In this document: positions 1 to 5,454 of the stretch, one piece after another
Layout: every line of letters begins with the position of its first letter
How positions within the stretch are numbered: the first letter of the stretch is position 1
NCBI GenBank assembly: GCA_964393335.1
Contig: CAYMTN010000245.1
Coordinates: 1 to 7,578, forward strand
DNA length: 7,578 bases
Reading direction: 5' to 3'
Source of the DNA: CAYMTN01 sp964393335
GTDB lineage: Bacteria > Chloroflexota > Anaerolineae > Aggregatilineales > Aggregatilineaceae
Translations under genes and position numbers: made by a program
Notes under the pieces: model-generated
What the model saw: the letters and a program-made list of their open reading frames with translations, nothing else
The model's database searches: none
What the model was told of the DNA's origin: nothing

Positions 1-491
1 TGGTGCTGCTTGACCTGGAAATGCCGGATATGGACGGCGTCGAGACACTGCGCCACCTGCGCACACGTATCCCTGACATCCGAGTCATCATCTTCACGGC
101 GTTTGACACCGACGAGCGTATCGTCAAAGCTGTGCAGGCCGGGGCACAGGGTTACCTGTTGAAGGGCGTCCCGCGCGGAGATGTGTTTAACGCCGTGCGC
201 GTCGTACACGCGGGCGGGGCGCTGCTCCAACCCGTGATCGCATCAAAGCTGCTGCGCCGGGTCGGGCAGGAACAAGATGCGGCGGACCCTGACGCCTTGA
301 CTGAGCGCGAACGTGAGGTGCTGCGCCTGCTGGCGCGCGGACTGACCAATAAAGAGATCGCCGCCGAGTTAGTGATCACCGAGCGCACGGTGAAATTTCA
401 TGTCAGCTCGATCCTGGGTAAGTTGAACGCGGGCAACCGCACCGAAGTCGTCACGCTTGCGGCCCAGCGGGGATTGGTCGATCTATCGTAA
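1..491 (+). CDS. LuxR/NarL-family two-component response regulator (5' truncated by window edge)
   Basis: This is the C-terminal 162 residues of a cytoplasmic response regulator; the reading frame is open to the left edge, so the true start lies outside. Counting from the GTG at nt 3, the receiver domain shows the phosphoacceptor Asp at residue 4 (in LLDLEMPDMDG), the conserved Thr at 32 (IIFTAFD) and the switch Lys at 54 (YLLKG). A linker at about 82-97 leads to a LuxR-type helix-turn-helix at about 98-158 (LTEREREVLRLLARG, then TNKEIAAEL and TERTVKFHVSSILGKL). A NarL/FixJ-class regulator is phosphorylated by a partner histidine kinase and then binds DNA as a dimer. No intact kinase is in the window, so its partner is probably upstream. 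The gene ends in TAA and is followed by tandem palindromes and an intrinsic terminator, so it is the last gene of its unit. The family call is secure; the regulated genes are unknown. Confidence 0.95.
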   Translation, partial: VLLDLEMPDMDGVETLRHLRTRIPDIRVIIFTAFDTDERIVKAVQAGAQGYLLKGVPRGDVFNAVRVVHAGGALLQPVIASKLLRRVGQEQDAADPDALTEREREVLRLLARGLTNKEIAAELVITERTVKFHVSSILGKLNAGNRTEVVTLAAQRGLVDLS

Positions 492-513
492 AAACCCCAG
501 ACCCTTGCTCGAT

Positions 514-567
514 CCTGTGCGAATGCACAGGCCTGTGCTAGCTCACAGGCCTGTACGTTGGTACAGG
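514..567. repeat. Three contiguous 18-bp palindromic repeats
   Basis: Three head-to-tail copies of an 18-bp dyad occur without spacers: CCTGTGCGAATGCACAGG (514-531), CCTGTGCTAGCTCACAGG (532-549) and CCTGTACGTTGGTACAGG (550-567). The outer arms CCTGT/ACAGG are kept in all three while the central 4-6 bases vary, so the array is six half-sites alternating in orientation every 9 bp. Copies 1 and 3 have perfect 7-bp arms around a 4-base centre; copy 2 has 6-bp arms. The junction of copies 1 and 2 is itself a perfect 14-bp palindrome. It lies between the response regulator stop and an intrinsic terminator. It could be a cooperative operator array (the dyad resembles LuxR-type boxes in layout), tandem RNA hairpins in the 3' UTR, or a mobile palindrome. 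The structure is certain; its role is not known. Confidence 0.85.
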
Positions 568-575
568 TCAAGACT

Positions 576-609
576 GGCCCGTCGCCCGGTGTGACGCGCC
601 GTTTTTTTT
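576..609 (+). terminator. Intrinsic terminator after the response regulator
   Basis: An 8-position stem GGCCCGTC (576-583) pairs with GACGCGCC (593-600), with one C:C mismatch and a 9-base loop. It is followed by G and a run of eight T (602-609). This is the classic Rho-independent layout and would end the response-regulator transcript, separating it from the SnoaL-SDR gene. Because it also sits 58 bases before the next start codon, it could act as an attenuator if transcription enters from upstream. Confidence 0.75.
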
Positions 610-620
610 GCGATAGTGGT

Positions 621-669
621 ATCAGTACACAACAACGACCTACACACGAGAGGATGACGTTGTACTGAT
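621..669 (+). promoter_or_regulatory. Inverted repeat enclosing the ribosome binding site and covering the start codon of the SnoaL-SDR gene
   Basis: ATCAGTACA (621-629) is perfectly complementary to TGTACTGAT (661-669), whose last two bases are the AT of the ATG start at 668. The 31-base interval holds the only Shine-Dalgarno-like sequence, GAGAGG (648-653), which is 14 bases from the ATG, longer than usual. A four-codon frame (ATG at 654, stop TGA at 666-668) ends in a TGATG overlap with the real start. In mRNA the stem could hide the initiation site. Alternatively, as DNA, the repeat could be an operator. The repeat is seen; the control role is inference. No convincing -35/-10 pair was found. 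Confidence 0.4.
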
Positions 670-1768
670 GGACCACGATACCTTCCAAACCTGGATCAAT
701 ACCCTGGGCCGCGCCTGGGAAACCCGCGACGCCGATGCTGCCGCCGACCTGTTTACCGAAGATGCGACGTACCAGGAAAACCCGTTTGACGAACCCCTGC
801 GCGGACGCGACGCGATCCGGCGCTATTGGGCAGACCTACCCCGCGAACAGGATGCCATCTCTGTTCAGTTTGAGATTCTTGAAGTCACGCCGACCACCGG
901 CGTTGCGCGCTGGATGGCGTCGTTTGTACGCGTCCCTTCCGGCAAATATGCACGCCTGGACGGTGTGCTGGTCGCCTCGTTTGACGCCGGTGCGCGGCGC
1001 GCGCACGCGTTCCGTGAATGGTGGCACACCCAAGACAACACACCGGATCGCCGTGTGGCGCTGATCACCGGGGCCAGCCGGGGACTTGGGGCGACTTTGG
1101 CCGAGTTTCTGGCCGGGCAAGGGTACGCCCTGGTGCTGACGGCACGCGGCGCGGATGCCCTCGACGCAGCGGTTCAATCGCTGGCGCGGTTTGGCACTGC
1201 CGTAGTGGCCGTACCGGGCGATGTCGCCGATCCCGCACACCGCGCGCACCTGATCGACGCCGCGCGTTCATTCGGTCGGCTGGACCTGCTCGTCAACAAC
1301 GCGTCTGATCTCGGTCCCAGCCCGCTGCCTGCCCTGGCCGACTATCCCCTGGATGCCCTGCGCCACGTGTTTGACGTCAACGTGATCGCGCCCGTCGGGT
1401 TGGTACAGGTTGCGCTGCCGCTGCTTAAAACCAGCCAGGGCCGGATCGTCAATATCAGCAGTGATGCAGCCGTTGGCGGATATGAGAATTGGGGCGGTTA
1501 TGGGGCCAGCAAAGCCGCGCTGGACCTGATCTCACTCACGCTTTCCCACGAACTACGCGGGGCAGGGATCAGCGTCGTCAGCGTGGACCCTGGCGACATG
1601 CGCACCGTGATGCACCAACAGGCGTTCCCCGGCCAGGATATTTCGGACCGTCCCGAACCGTCAATTACCGTGCCTTTCTGGGCCTGGTTGTTGGGCCAGG
1701 ACCCGCTTAACATCAGCGGCGGGCGCTACCAGGCACAGGCTGAACAGTGGGAGGCGGTGACCGCATGA
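668..1768 (+). CDS. SnoaL/NTF2-like domain fused to a short-chain dehydrogenase/reductase
   Basis: The protein has 366 residues in two parts. Residues 1-122 look like a SnoaL/NTF2-like cone fold (WETRDADAAADLFTEDATY near the start; REWWHTQ at its end), a fold used as a small ligand pocket or polyketide-type cyclase/isomerase. Residues 128-366 are a classical SDR with the NAD(P) motif TGASRGLG (134-141), an acidic GDVAD turn (184-188), NNAS (210-213), active-site Asn238, catalytic Ser265 (NISS), and Tyr278/Lys282 (YGASK). The Ser-to-Tyr spacing of 13 fits the family, so the oxidoreductase should be active. Its substrate is unknown. The C-terminal region is short on recognisable substrate-loop motifs. 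The stop overlaps the next start by ATGA, so the gene is translationally coupled to the QueA-like protein. The start at ATG 668 begins the SnoaL-like domain cleanly. The SDR call is secure; the SnoaL-like call is likely; the pathway is unknown. Confidence 0.9.
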   Translation: MDHDTFQTWINTLGRAWETRDADAAADLFTEDATYQENPFDEPLRGRDAIRRYWADLPREQDAISVQFEILEVTPTTGVARWMASFVRVPSGKYARLDGVLVASFDAGARRAHAFREWWHTQDNTPDRRVALITGASRGLGATLAEFLAGQGYALVLTARGADALDAAVQSLARFGTAVVAVPGDVADPAHRAHLIDAARSFGRLDLLVNNASDLGPSPLPALADYPLDALRHVFDVNVIAPVGLVQVALPLLKTSQGRIVNISSDAAVGGYENWGGYGASKAALDLISLTLSHELRGAGISVVSVDPGDMRTVMHQQAFPGQDISDRPEPSITVPFWAWLLGQDPLNISGGRYQAQAEQWEAVTA

Positions 1769-2844
1769 AACGCCAGGACCTGATCTTCCCCCGCCCGGCT
1801 GACCTGCAAGCAACGGCCCCCCCGGAAATGCGCGGGTTGTCCCGCGACGAAGCCCGCCTGATGGTCAGCACACCCGCCGGGCACGTTCATGCCCAGTTTC
1901 GCCAGCTGGCCGATTTTCTGCGCCCCGGCGACCTGCTGGTCGTCAATCACAGCGCCACGCTGCCTGCCAGTTTGCCCGCCAGCGGATCGCCCGGTGCGTT
2001 TATTGTGAACCTGTCGACCAATTTCGGTCGCGGGTTGTGGGTCGCCGAACCGCGCTGGAGTCCGGCCAGACCGGGTCCGCTGCCGCTGGCAGCCGGTGAA
2101 ACGATCCACGTAGCCGGGTTGGATGCCCGGCTGGTCGCGCCGTATCCAGGGCTGCCCCGGCTGTGGTTTGTCCAGTTTCAGGGCGATGTCGAGGCCGCCA
2201 TGCGCCTGCATGGCACGCCGATCCGGTACGGGTACGTGGAAAAAGCGTATCCGCTGGATGCCTACCAGACGATTTTCGCCACCGTGCCCGGCAGTGCCGA
2301 GATGCCCTCAGCCGCCCAACCGTTTACTCCTCGCGTCGTCGCGGCCCTGCGTGCAAAAGGCATCACCATAGCCGGGATCGTGCTGCATACCGGTGTGTCG
2401 AGCCTCGAAGTTGAGGTCGAGCGGGTCGAAGACCATCCGCTGTACCCGGAACCCTTCCAGGTGCCGCTGGCCACGACACGTGCCGTAAATGATGCGCGGC
2501 GCGAAGGACGGCGCGTGATCGCCGTTGGGACTACCGTCGTGCGCGCGCTGGAATCCGCGTGGGACGGATCCCAGGTACGCCCCATGACCGCGTTCACGCG
2601 GCTGTATGTGCATCCCGGACGCGGCGTGCATGTCGTGGATGGCCTGATCACCGGGCTGCATGATCCGGTCACCAGCCACTTAGCGATGCTCTACACGCTC
2701 GCCAGCCAGGAATTGATCCAGTCGGCGTATGCCGAAGCTGTCGAGAAGCGCTACCTGTGGCATGAATTCGGCGACAGTCACCTGATACTGGCCGGGACGG
2801 AAGCGGCTCACACAACTACCCGCGCTGCGCGGTTTGCCGCCTGA
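1765..2844 (+). CDS. Divergent QueA-family protein (S-adenosylmethionine:tRNA ribosyltransferase-isomerase-like)
   Basis: The protein has 359 residues, the usual QueA length. The ATG at 1765 is chosen because GGGAGGCGG (1749-1757) lies just upstream and the start overlaps the previous stop as ATGA. Family landmarks in order are SRDEARLMV (26-34), DLLVVNHSATLPASL (56-70), AYQTIFATVPG (166-176), VIAVGTTVVRALES (251-264), VDGLITGLHDP (291-301) and a C-terminal FGDSHLIL (335-342). Genuine QueA transfers and rearranges the ribosyl group of S-adenosylmethionine onto preQ1 in tRNA to form epoxyqueuosine. Several signature segments differ here: the usual PTAGLHF is PSAAQPF (181-187), HVGAGTF is HTGVSSL (208-214), and NFHLP is GLHDP (297-301). 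This suggests a paralogue with a changed acceptor. No other queuosine gene is visible. Pairing with the SnoaL-SDR gene suggests joint work on one substrate. The family call is secure; tRNA activity is doubtful. Confidence 0.85.
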   Translation: MKRQDLIFPRPADLQATAPPEMRGLSRDEARLMVSTPAGHVHAQFRQLADFLRPGDLLVVNHSATLPASLPASGSPGAFIVNLSTNFGRGLWVAEPRWSPARPGPLPLAAGETIHVAGLDARLVAPYPGLPRLWFVQFQGDVEAAMRLHGTPIRYGYVEKAYPLDAYQTIFATVPGSAEMPSAAQPFTPRVVAALRAKGITIAGIVLHTGVSSLEVEVERVEDHPLYPEPFQVPLATTRAVNDARREGRRVIAVGTTVVRALESAWDGSQVRPMTAFTRLYVHPGRGVHVVDGLITGLHDPVTSHLAMLYTLASQELIQSAYAEAVEKRYLWHEFGDSHLILAGTEAAHTTTRAARFAA

Positions 2845-2872
2845 GTTCATTCTTCTCCCGCCGCTGGCCATT

Positions 2873-2910
2873 TTCCCTGCGTGATGCGGTTTGTCGCGCG
2901 GGGAATTTTT
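2873..2910 (+). terminator. Intrinsic terminator after the QueA-like gene
   Basis: TTCCCTGCG (2873-2881) pairs with CGCGGGGAA (2897-2905) in a 9-bp stem with one G-U pair and a 15-base loop, followed directly by TTTTT (2906-2910). It lies 28 bases after the stop of the QueA-like gene and marks the end of the SnoaL-SDR/QueA-like unit. Confidence 0.65.
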
Positions 2911-3058
2911 ATAGCCAGCACTGGCGAATATCGTCTTATCTCATTCGAGTTACTTCGTCTCTCATGATAGCTGTGCCGTCCTACGTCGTTTTCTGTCCGG
3001 TGTGATACCTGCAAAAAACAGCGCCAATGGCCCGACTGGGAGTACTCTTTTCATGGGC
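2911..3058. other. Non-coding stretch before the assembly gap
   Basis: I see no supportable gene here. The stretch is lower in GC than its surroundings and holds CT-rich runs around 2931-2972. A short frame from the ATG at 3027 runs into the N gap without a ribosome binding site and without a recognisable sequence. It may hold the promoter of the genes right of the gap, but no clear -35/-10 pair stands out. Confidence 0.4.
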
Positions 3059-3068
3059 NNNNNNNNNN
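3059..3068. other. Assembly gap (10 N)
   Basis: Ten consecutive N mark a scaffold join of unknown or estimated length. The missing bases may hide the body of the histidine kinase whose 3' end appears just to the right, so the adjacency of the sequence on the two sides is not proven. Confidence 0.98.
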
Positions 3069-3300
3069 TTGGATAGAGTAAGTGCGGCAGGCTATCCGCC
3101 GGACCATCTGCCGCACGTGTTTGAGCGCTTCTACCGCGCAGACAGCGCGCGTCCGCGCTGGGCAAGGACTGGCGATCTCCCAGGCTATTGTGCAAGACCA
3201 TCACGGCTACAGAACAGTCACAAGCGGGCCGGGTAGGGGCACAACGTTCACCGTCGTTTTGCCGGTTACTCCGGCACAACAAACTATCGAACCAGGATAA
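3069..3300 (+). pseudogene. Sensor histidine kinase, decayed C-terminal ATPase-domain remnant
   Basis: Only the end of a HATPase_c domain is present, split over two frames. One frame gives GYPPDHLPHVFERFYRADSAR (about 3090-3152), the F-box region of a kinase. The next frame gives GQGLAISQAIVQDHHG, then VTSGPGRGTTFTVVLP, and ends in TAA at 3298-3300. The switch falls at about 3152-3160, where the expected G2 glycine box (GGTGLGLAIS type) is shortened to AGQGLAIS. The sequence between the gap and the F box is also degraded (DRVSAAGYPP where DTGxGIPP is expected). All HisKA, N-box and sensor parts are missing, lost or hidden in the N gap. The tail ends four bases before the PAP2 start, so the two were probably one operon. 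Sequencing error near the gap could explain part of the damage, but not the shortened G box. Confidence 0.8.
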
Positions 3301-3304
3301 ACGC

Positions 3305-3988
3305 ATGGTAAACCGTCTTCATGGGATGTCATCCATTTTCGAGCAGTTTTCGTCGCTGTTGTCACGCTGGCTGTTGAGTCTGGTAATTGTCTTTGGGGCG
3401 GCCTTTACGTTCCTGGAGTTAGCCGAAGATGTCTGGCTCAAGGAGGGGTTCTCGTGGGACGCGCCAGTGATGCGCGCTATCCACCGCCTCAGTACGCCCT
3501 GGCTGGATACCGTCATGAAGAGTATCACCTTCACAGCCAGCGGCGCAGCGGTCGTCCTGGCCGCCGGGATCGCTCTTTGGCTGTGGCGCTGGCGGCGGCA
3601 ACGGCTGGAAGCGCTTACCGTGATCGTGACGCTGACCGGCTCAGTGATCATCAACACCCTGCTAAAGCTGGCGTTTGCGCGCCCTCGCCCTGATGTGTTT
3701 CCGCCGCTGACGGTTGAACACAGCTACAGCTTTCCGAGCGGGCATACCAGCACGGCAGTTGCCTTCTATGGTTTGCTGGCGGTCCTGTTGTGGCGTGCGC
3801 ATCATCACGGCTGGGCGCTGCTGCCCGGCGTGTGGGTGTTGGCGGTTGCCTTGAGCCGCGTCTATCTCGGCGTGCACTATCCCAGCGACGTGCTTGGATC
3901 GCTGGCGCTGGGCGTGCTTTGGATTTTCGCCATCATGTTCGTCTACGACAGGTATCGACACAAACAGGCGGCGCGGCAAATGAATTAG
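3305..3988 (+). CDS. PAP2-family membrane phosphatase
   Basis: This is a 227-residue integral membrane phosphatase of the type-2 phosphatidic acid phosphatase family, which removes phosphate from lipid phosphates such as phosphatidic acid or undecaprenyl pyrophosphate at the outer face of the membrane. All three signature motifs are intact: K121-x6-RP (KLAFARPRP, 121-129), PSGH (144-147) and SR-x5-H-x3-D (Ser184 to Asp195, with His191). Hydrophobic segments lie at about 19-38, 76-95, 102-120, 147-163, 170-183 and 196-214. That gives about six helices with a loop before the first motif, as usual. The ATG at 3305 is chosen because AGGA (3294-3297) lies 7 bases upstream. The frame stays open further upstream, but that part overlaps the kinase relic. 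Kinase remnants flank the gene on both sides. The exact substrate cannot be told from the sequence. Confidence 0.93.
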   Translation: MVNRLHGMSSIFEQFSSLLSRWLLSLVIVFGAAFTFLELAEDVWLKEGFSWDAPVMRAIHRLSTPWLDTVMKSITFTASGAAVVLAAGIALWLWRWRRQRLEALTVIVTLTGSVIINTLLKLAFARPRPDVFPPLTVEHSYSFPSGHTSTAVAFYGLLAVLLWRAHHHGWALLPGVWVLAVALSRVYLGVHYPSDVLGSLALGVLWIFAIMFVYDRYRHKQAARQMN

Positions 3989-4140
3989 GAAGCGCTTCAT
4001 CGTGCCTTCACACTCATTCGCTGCGATGAGGCTATCACTGGACGGCTGAGATCGCCCAGGAAATCGCGCGGGCGCATGGCGCGATCACGGTCACAAGCGC
4101 CGCTGGCGTCGGCACGATCTTTTGTCGTCAGGCTTCGACC
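3989..4140 (+). pseudogene. Second sensor histidine kinase C-terminal remnant
   Basis: Directly after the PAP2 stop the DNA again looks like the end of a HATPase_c domain, more decayed than the first remnant. GAAGCGCTTCATCGTGCC (3989-4006) is close to an ERFYRA-coding sequence carrying small indels. From 4048 one frame reads EIAQEIARAHG, then AITVTSAAGVGTIF (to about 4125), matching the usual AIAQEIxxAHGGxIxVxSxxGxGTxF kinase end. The glycine-rich G2 box between them is broken, and an in-frame TGA lies at 4027-4029. No start codon or long frame supports a living gene. It shares local identity with the first remnant (GATCTCCCAGG against GATCGCCCAGG; ACAGTCACAAGCG against ACGGTCACAAGCG) but is clearly diverged, so the two come from different kinase paralogues. 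It overlaps the region just before the hydrolase start. Confidence 0.7.
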
Positions 4141-4157
4141 TGCATAGGACTCGGTTC

Positions 4158-5366
4158 ATGTCCCGGTTCAAACGAAGAGTCTTGCTGCTGGCCGGCATTG
4201 GTGCGGCAGTGGGGGTGTTGGTTGTGCTGCTGGCGCTGCTGTATGTCGTGATTCAGCGCAACCACACGGTGACGTTGCCCGCGCCTACCGGGCATTACGC
4301 TGTCGGGCGCGTTCTTGATGATTGGACAGACGAATCACGCCAGGAAACGCTCACATCATCGACCGATCGCTACCGCGAACTGACCGTGTGGATCTGGTAT
4401 CCCGCCGATCCCCCGCCCGGCGCAGCACCAGCCCGTTATCTCCCGAAAGCCTGGGCACGCGCGCGAGATCATACGCGCGGTCTCGGCTCGATCCTGTTCC
4501 AATCGGCGACCTCAATCCACGCGCACGCCTATGCCGGTGCTCCTGTTTCCAGCCAGGAAACGACTTACCCGGTGGTGATATTCGAACCGGGCCTGGGACC
4601 AGCGGTGTCTGATTACACCACCCTGCTTGAAGACCTGGCCAGTCACGGTTATGTCATCATCGGCATCAACCCAACCTACAGCACGTCCGCCGTAGTGTTT
4701 GCTGATGGACGTGTCGCGGAGCAGTCCGCGCGCGGCAGCATACCGGATAATGCCTCGGTTTCAGAAGCCAAACAGATAGGGGACCGGCTGGTACAAATCT
4801 GGGCGGAAGACATGATCTTTGCGATGGACCAGGCACAACGACTCAATACCGATCCCCAAAGCCTGTTTGCAGGGCGTTTGGATCTGACGCGAATTGGCGT
4901 TTTTGGACATTCTTTTGGCGGCGCAGCGGCTGCCGAGGTCTGTCATCTGGACGCCCGGTGCACAGCAGGCGCAGACCTGGACGGGTATCCGTTTGGTGAT
5001 GTGGTGCAATCCGGACTCCAGCAGCCGTTTTTGTTTCTCTGGAGCGCTGGCAACGACTCAAACGATGCGCATTACCAGCAGGCCGTTCAAGACATCAACG
5101 CGATCTATAACCGGCTTGAGATAGGGTATCAGGTCACCATCCAGAGCGCTCGACACTTCAATTTTACGGATTATGCCGTTGAGTTTTCTCCGGTGCTCAA
5201 ACTCCTCGATATGCTTGGTCCTATCGATGGCCAGCGTGGGCTGCAAATCAGCAGCGCCTATGTGTTGGCGTTTTTTGATGCCACTCTCAAAGACAGGCAA
5301 CCAGCGCTGCTGCAAGGCGTTTCGACTGATTTTCCTGAGGTGATGTTTGAAGCGCGTGGAAATTGA
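4158..5366 (+). CDS. Membrane-anchored PAF-acetylhydrolase-like alpha/beta hydrolase
   Basis: The protein has 402 residues. MSRFKRR followed by a hydrophobic helix at about 8-32 and no cleavage or lipobox motif suggests an N-terminal anchor with the enzyme outside the membrane. The hydrolase part resembles platelet-activating factor acetylhydrolase (isoform II family): nucleophile elbow GHSFGG (250-255, Ser252), Asp275 in DLDGYPFGD, and His333 in ARHFNFTDY. The Ser-to-Asp spacing of 23 equals that of the human plasma enzyme (Ser273, Asp296), and the His spacing is close, so the triad looks complete. VVIFEPGLG (139-147) supplies the oxyanion-side strand. Such enzymes cleave short or oxidised acyl chains from phospholipids, though bacterial members may act on other esters. 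The ATG at 4158 has AGG (4146-4148) upstream; the frame runs back to a TTG at 4122, but that part overlaps the kinase relic. It may pair with PAP2 in lipid turnover. Confidence 0.85.
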   Translation: MSRFKRRVLLLAGIGAAVGVLVVLLALLYVVIQRNHTVTLPAPTGHYAVGRVLDDWTDESRQETLTSSTDRYRELTVWIWYPADPPPGAAPARYLPKAWARARDHTRGLGSILFQSATSIHAHAYAGAPVSSQETTYPVVIFEPGLGPAVSDYTTLLEDLASHGYVIIGINPTYSTSAVVFADGRVAEQSARGSIPDNASVSEAKQIGDRLVQIWAEDMIFAMDQAQRLNTDPQSLFAGRLDLTRIGVFGHSFGGAAAAEVCHLDARCTAGADLDGYPFGDVVQSGLQQPFLFLWSAGNDSNDAHYQQAVQDINAIYNRLEIGYQVTIQSARHFNFTDYAVEFSPVLKLLDMLGPIDGQRGLQISSAYVLAFFDATLKDRQPALLQGVSTDFPEVMFEARGN

Positions 5367-5409
5367 CTGCACCGATTTTCAACTGGTCACCGATCTCGAA
5401 TCTACTAGC

Positions 5410-5438
5410 CATACGCTGTTAAGACCGTATGCCATTTT
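5410..5438 (+). terminator. Possible weak terminator between convergent genes
   Basis: CATACG (5410-5415) pairs with CGTATG (5426-5431) across a 10-base loop, followed after three bases by TTTT. It lies 44 bases past the hydrolase stop in the convergent gap. The stem is short and the T run is neither long nor adjacent, so this is only a candidate. Confidence 0.3.
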
Positions 5439-5454
5439 GACCGGGGCGATCCAC

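Noticed and set aside
514..567. CRISPR-like repeat array
   Set aside because: The units are only 18 bp, directly contiguous and self-palindromic, with no unique spacers and no cas genes nearby.
654..668. Four-codon leader peptide (MTLY) before the SnoaL-SDR gene as a real gene
   Set aside because: GAGAGG abuts its ATG with no spacing, so initiation there is doubtful; kept only as part of the start-region observation.
398..688. 96-codon minus-strand frame across the regulator end and palindromes
   Set aside because: It overlaps a secure gene, the repeat array and a terminator; its composition is not protein-like and it has no family resemblance.
1726..2211. 161-codon minus-strand frame opposite the SnoaL-SDR/QueA-like junction
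   Set aside because: It is antisense to two clearly conserved proteins and matches no known family; long antisense frames are common in GC-rich coding DNA.
2262..2679. Two overlapping minus-strand frames inside the QueA-like gene
   Set aside because: They are shadows of a conserved coding frame, with low-complexity Arg/Ser/Gly-rich translation.
2911..3058. Promoter before the kinase remnant/PAP2 genes
   Set aside because: No -35 and -10 hexamers with acceptable spacing could be picked with confidence.
3027..3236. Short complete kinase-like gene starting at ATG 3027
   Set aside because: It reads through N bases, has no ribosome binding site, and contains only part of the kinase motifs before running out of frame.
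2962..3306. 114-codon minus-strand frame spanning the N gap
   Set aside because: It crosses unknown bases and lies opposite the recognisable kinase remnant; no independent support.
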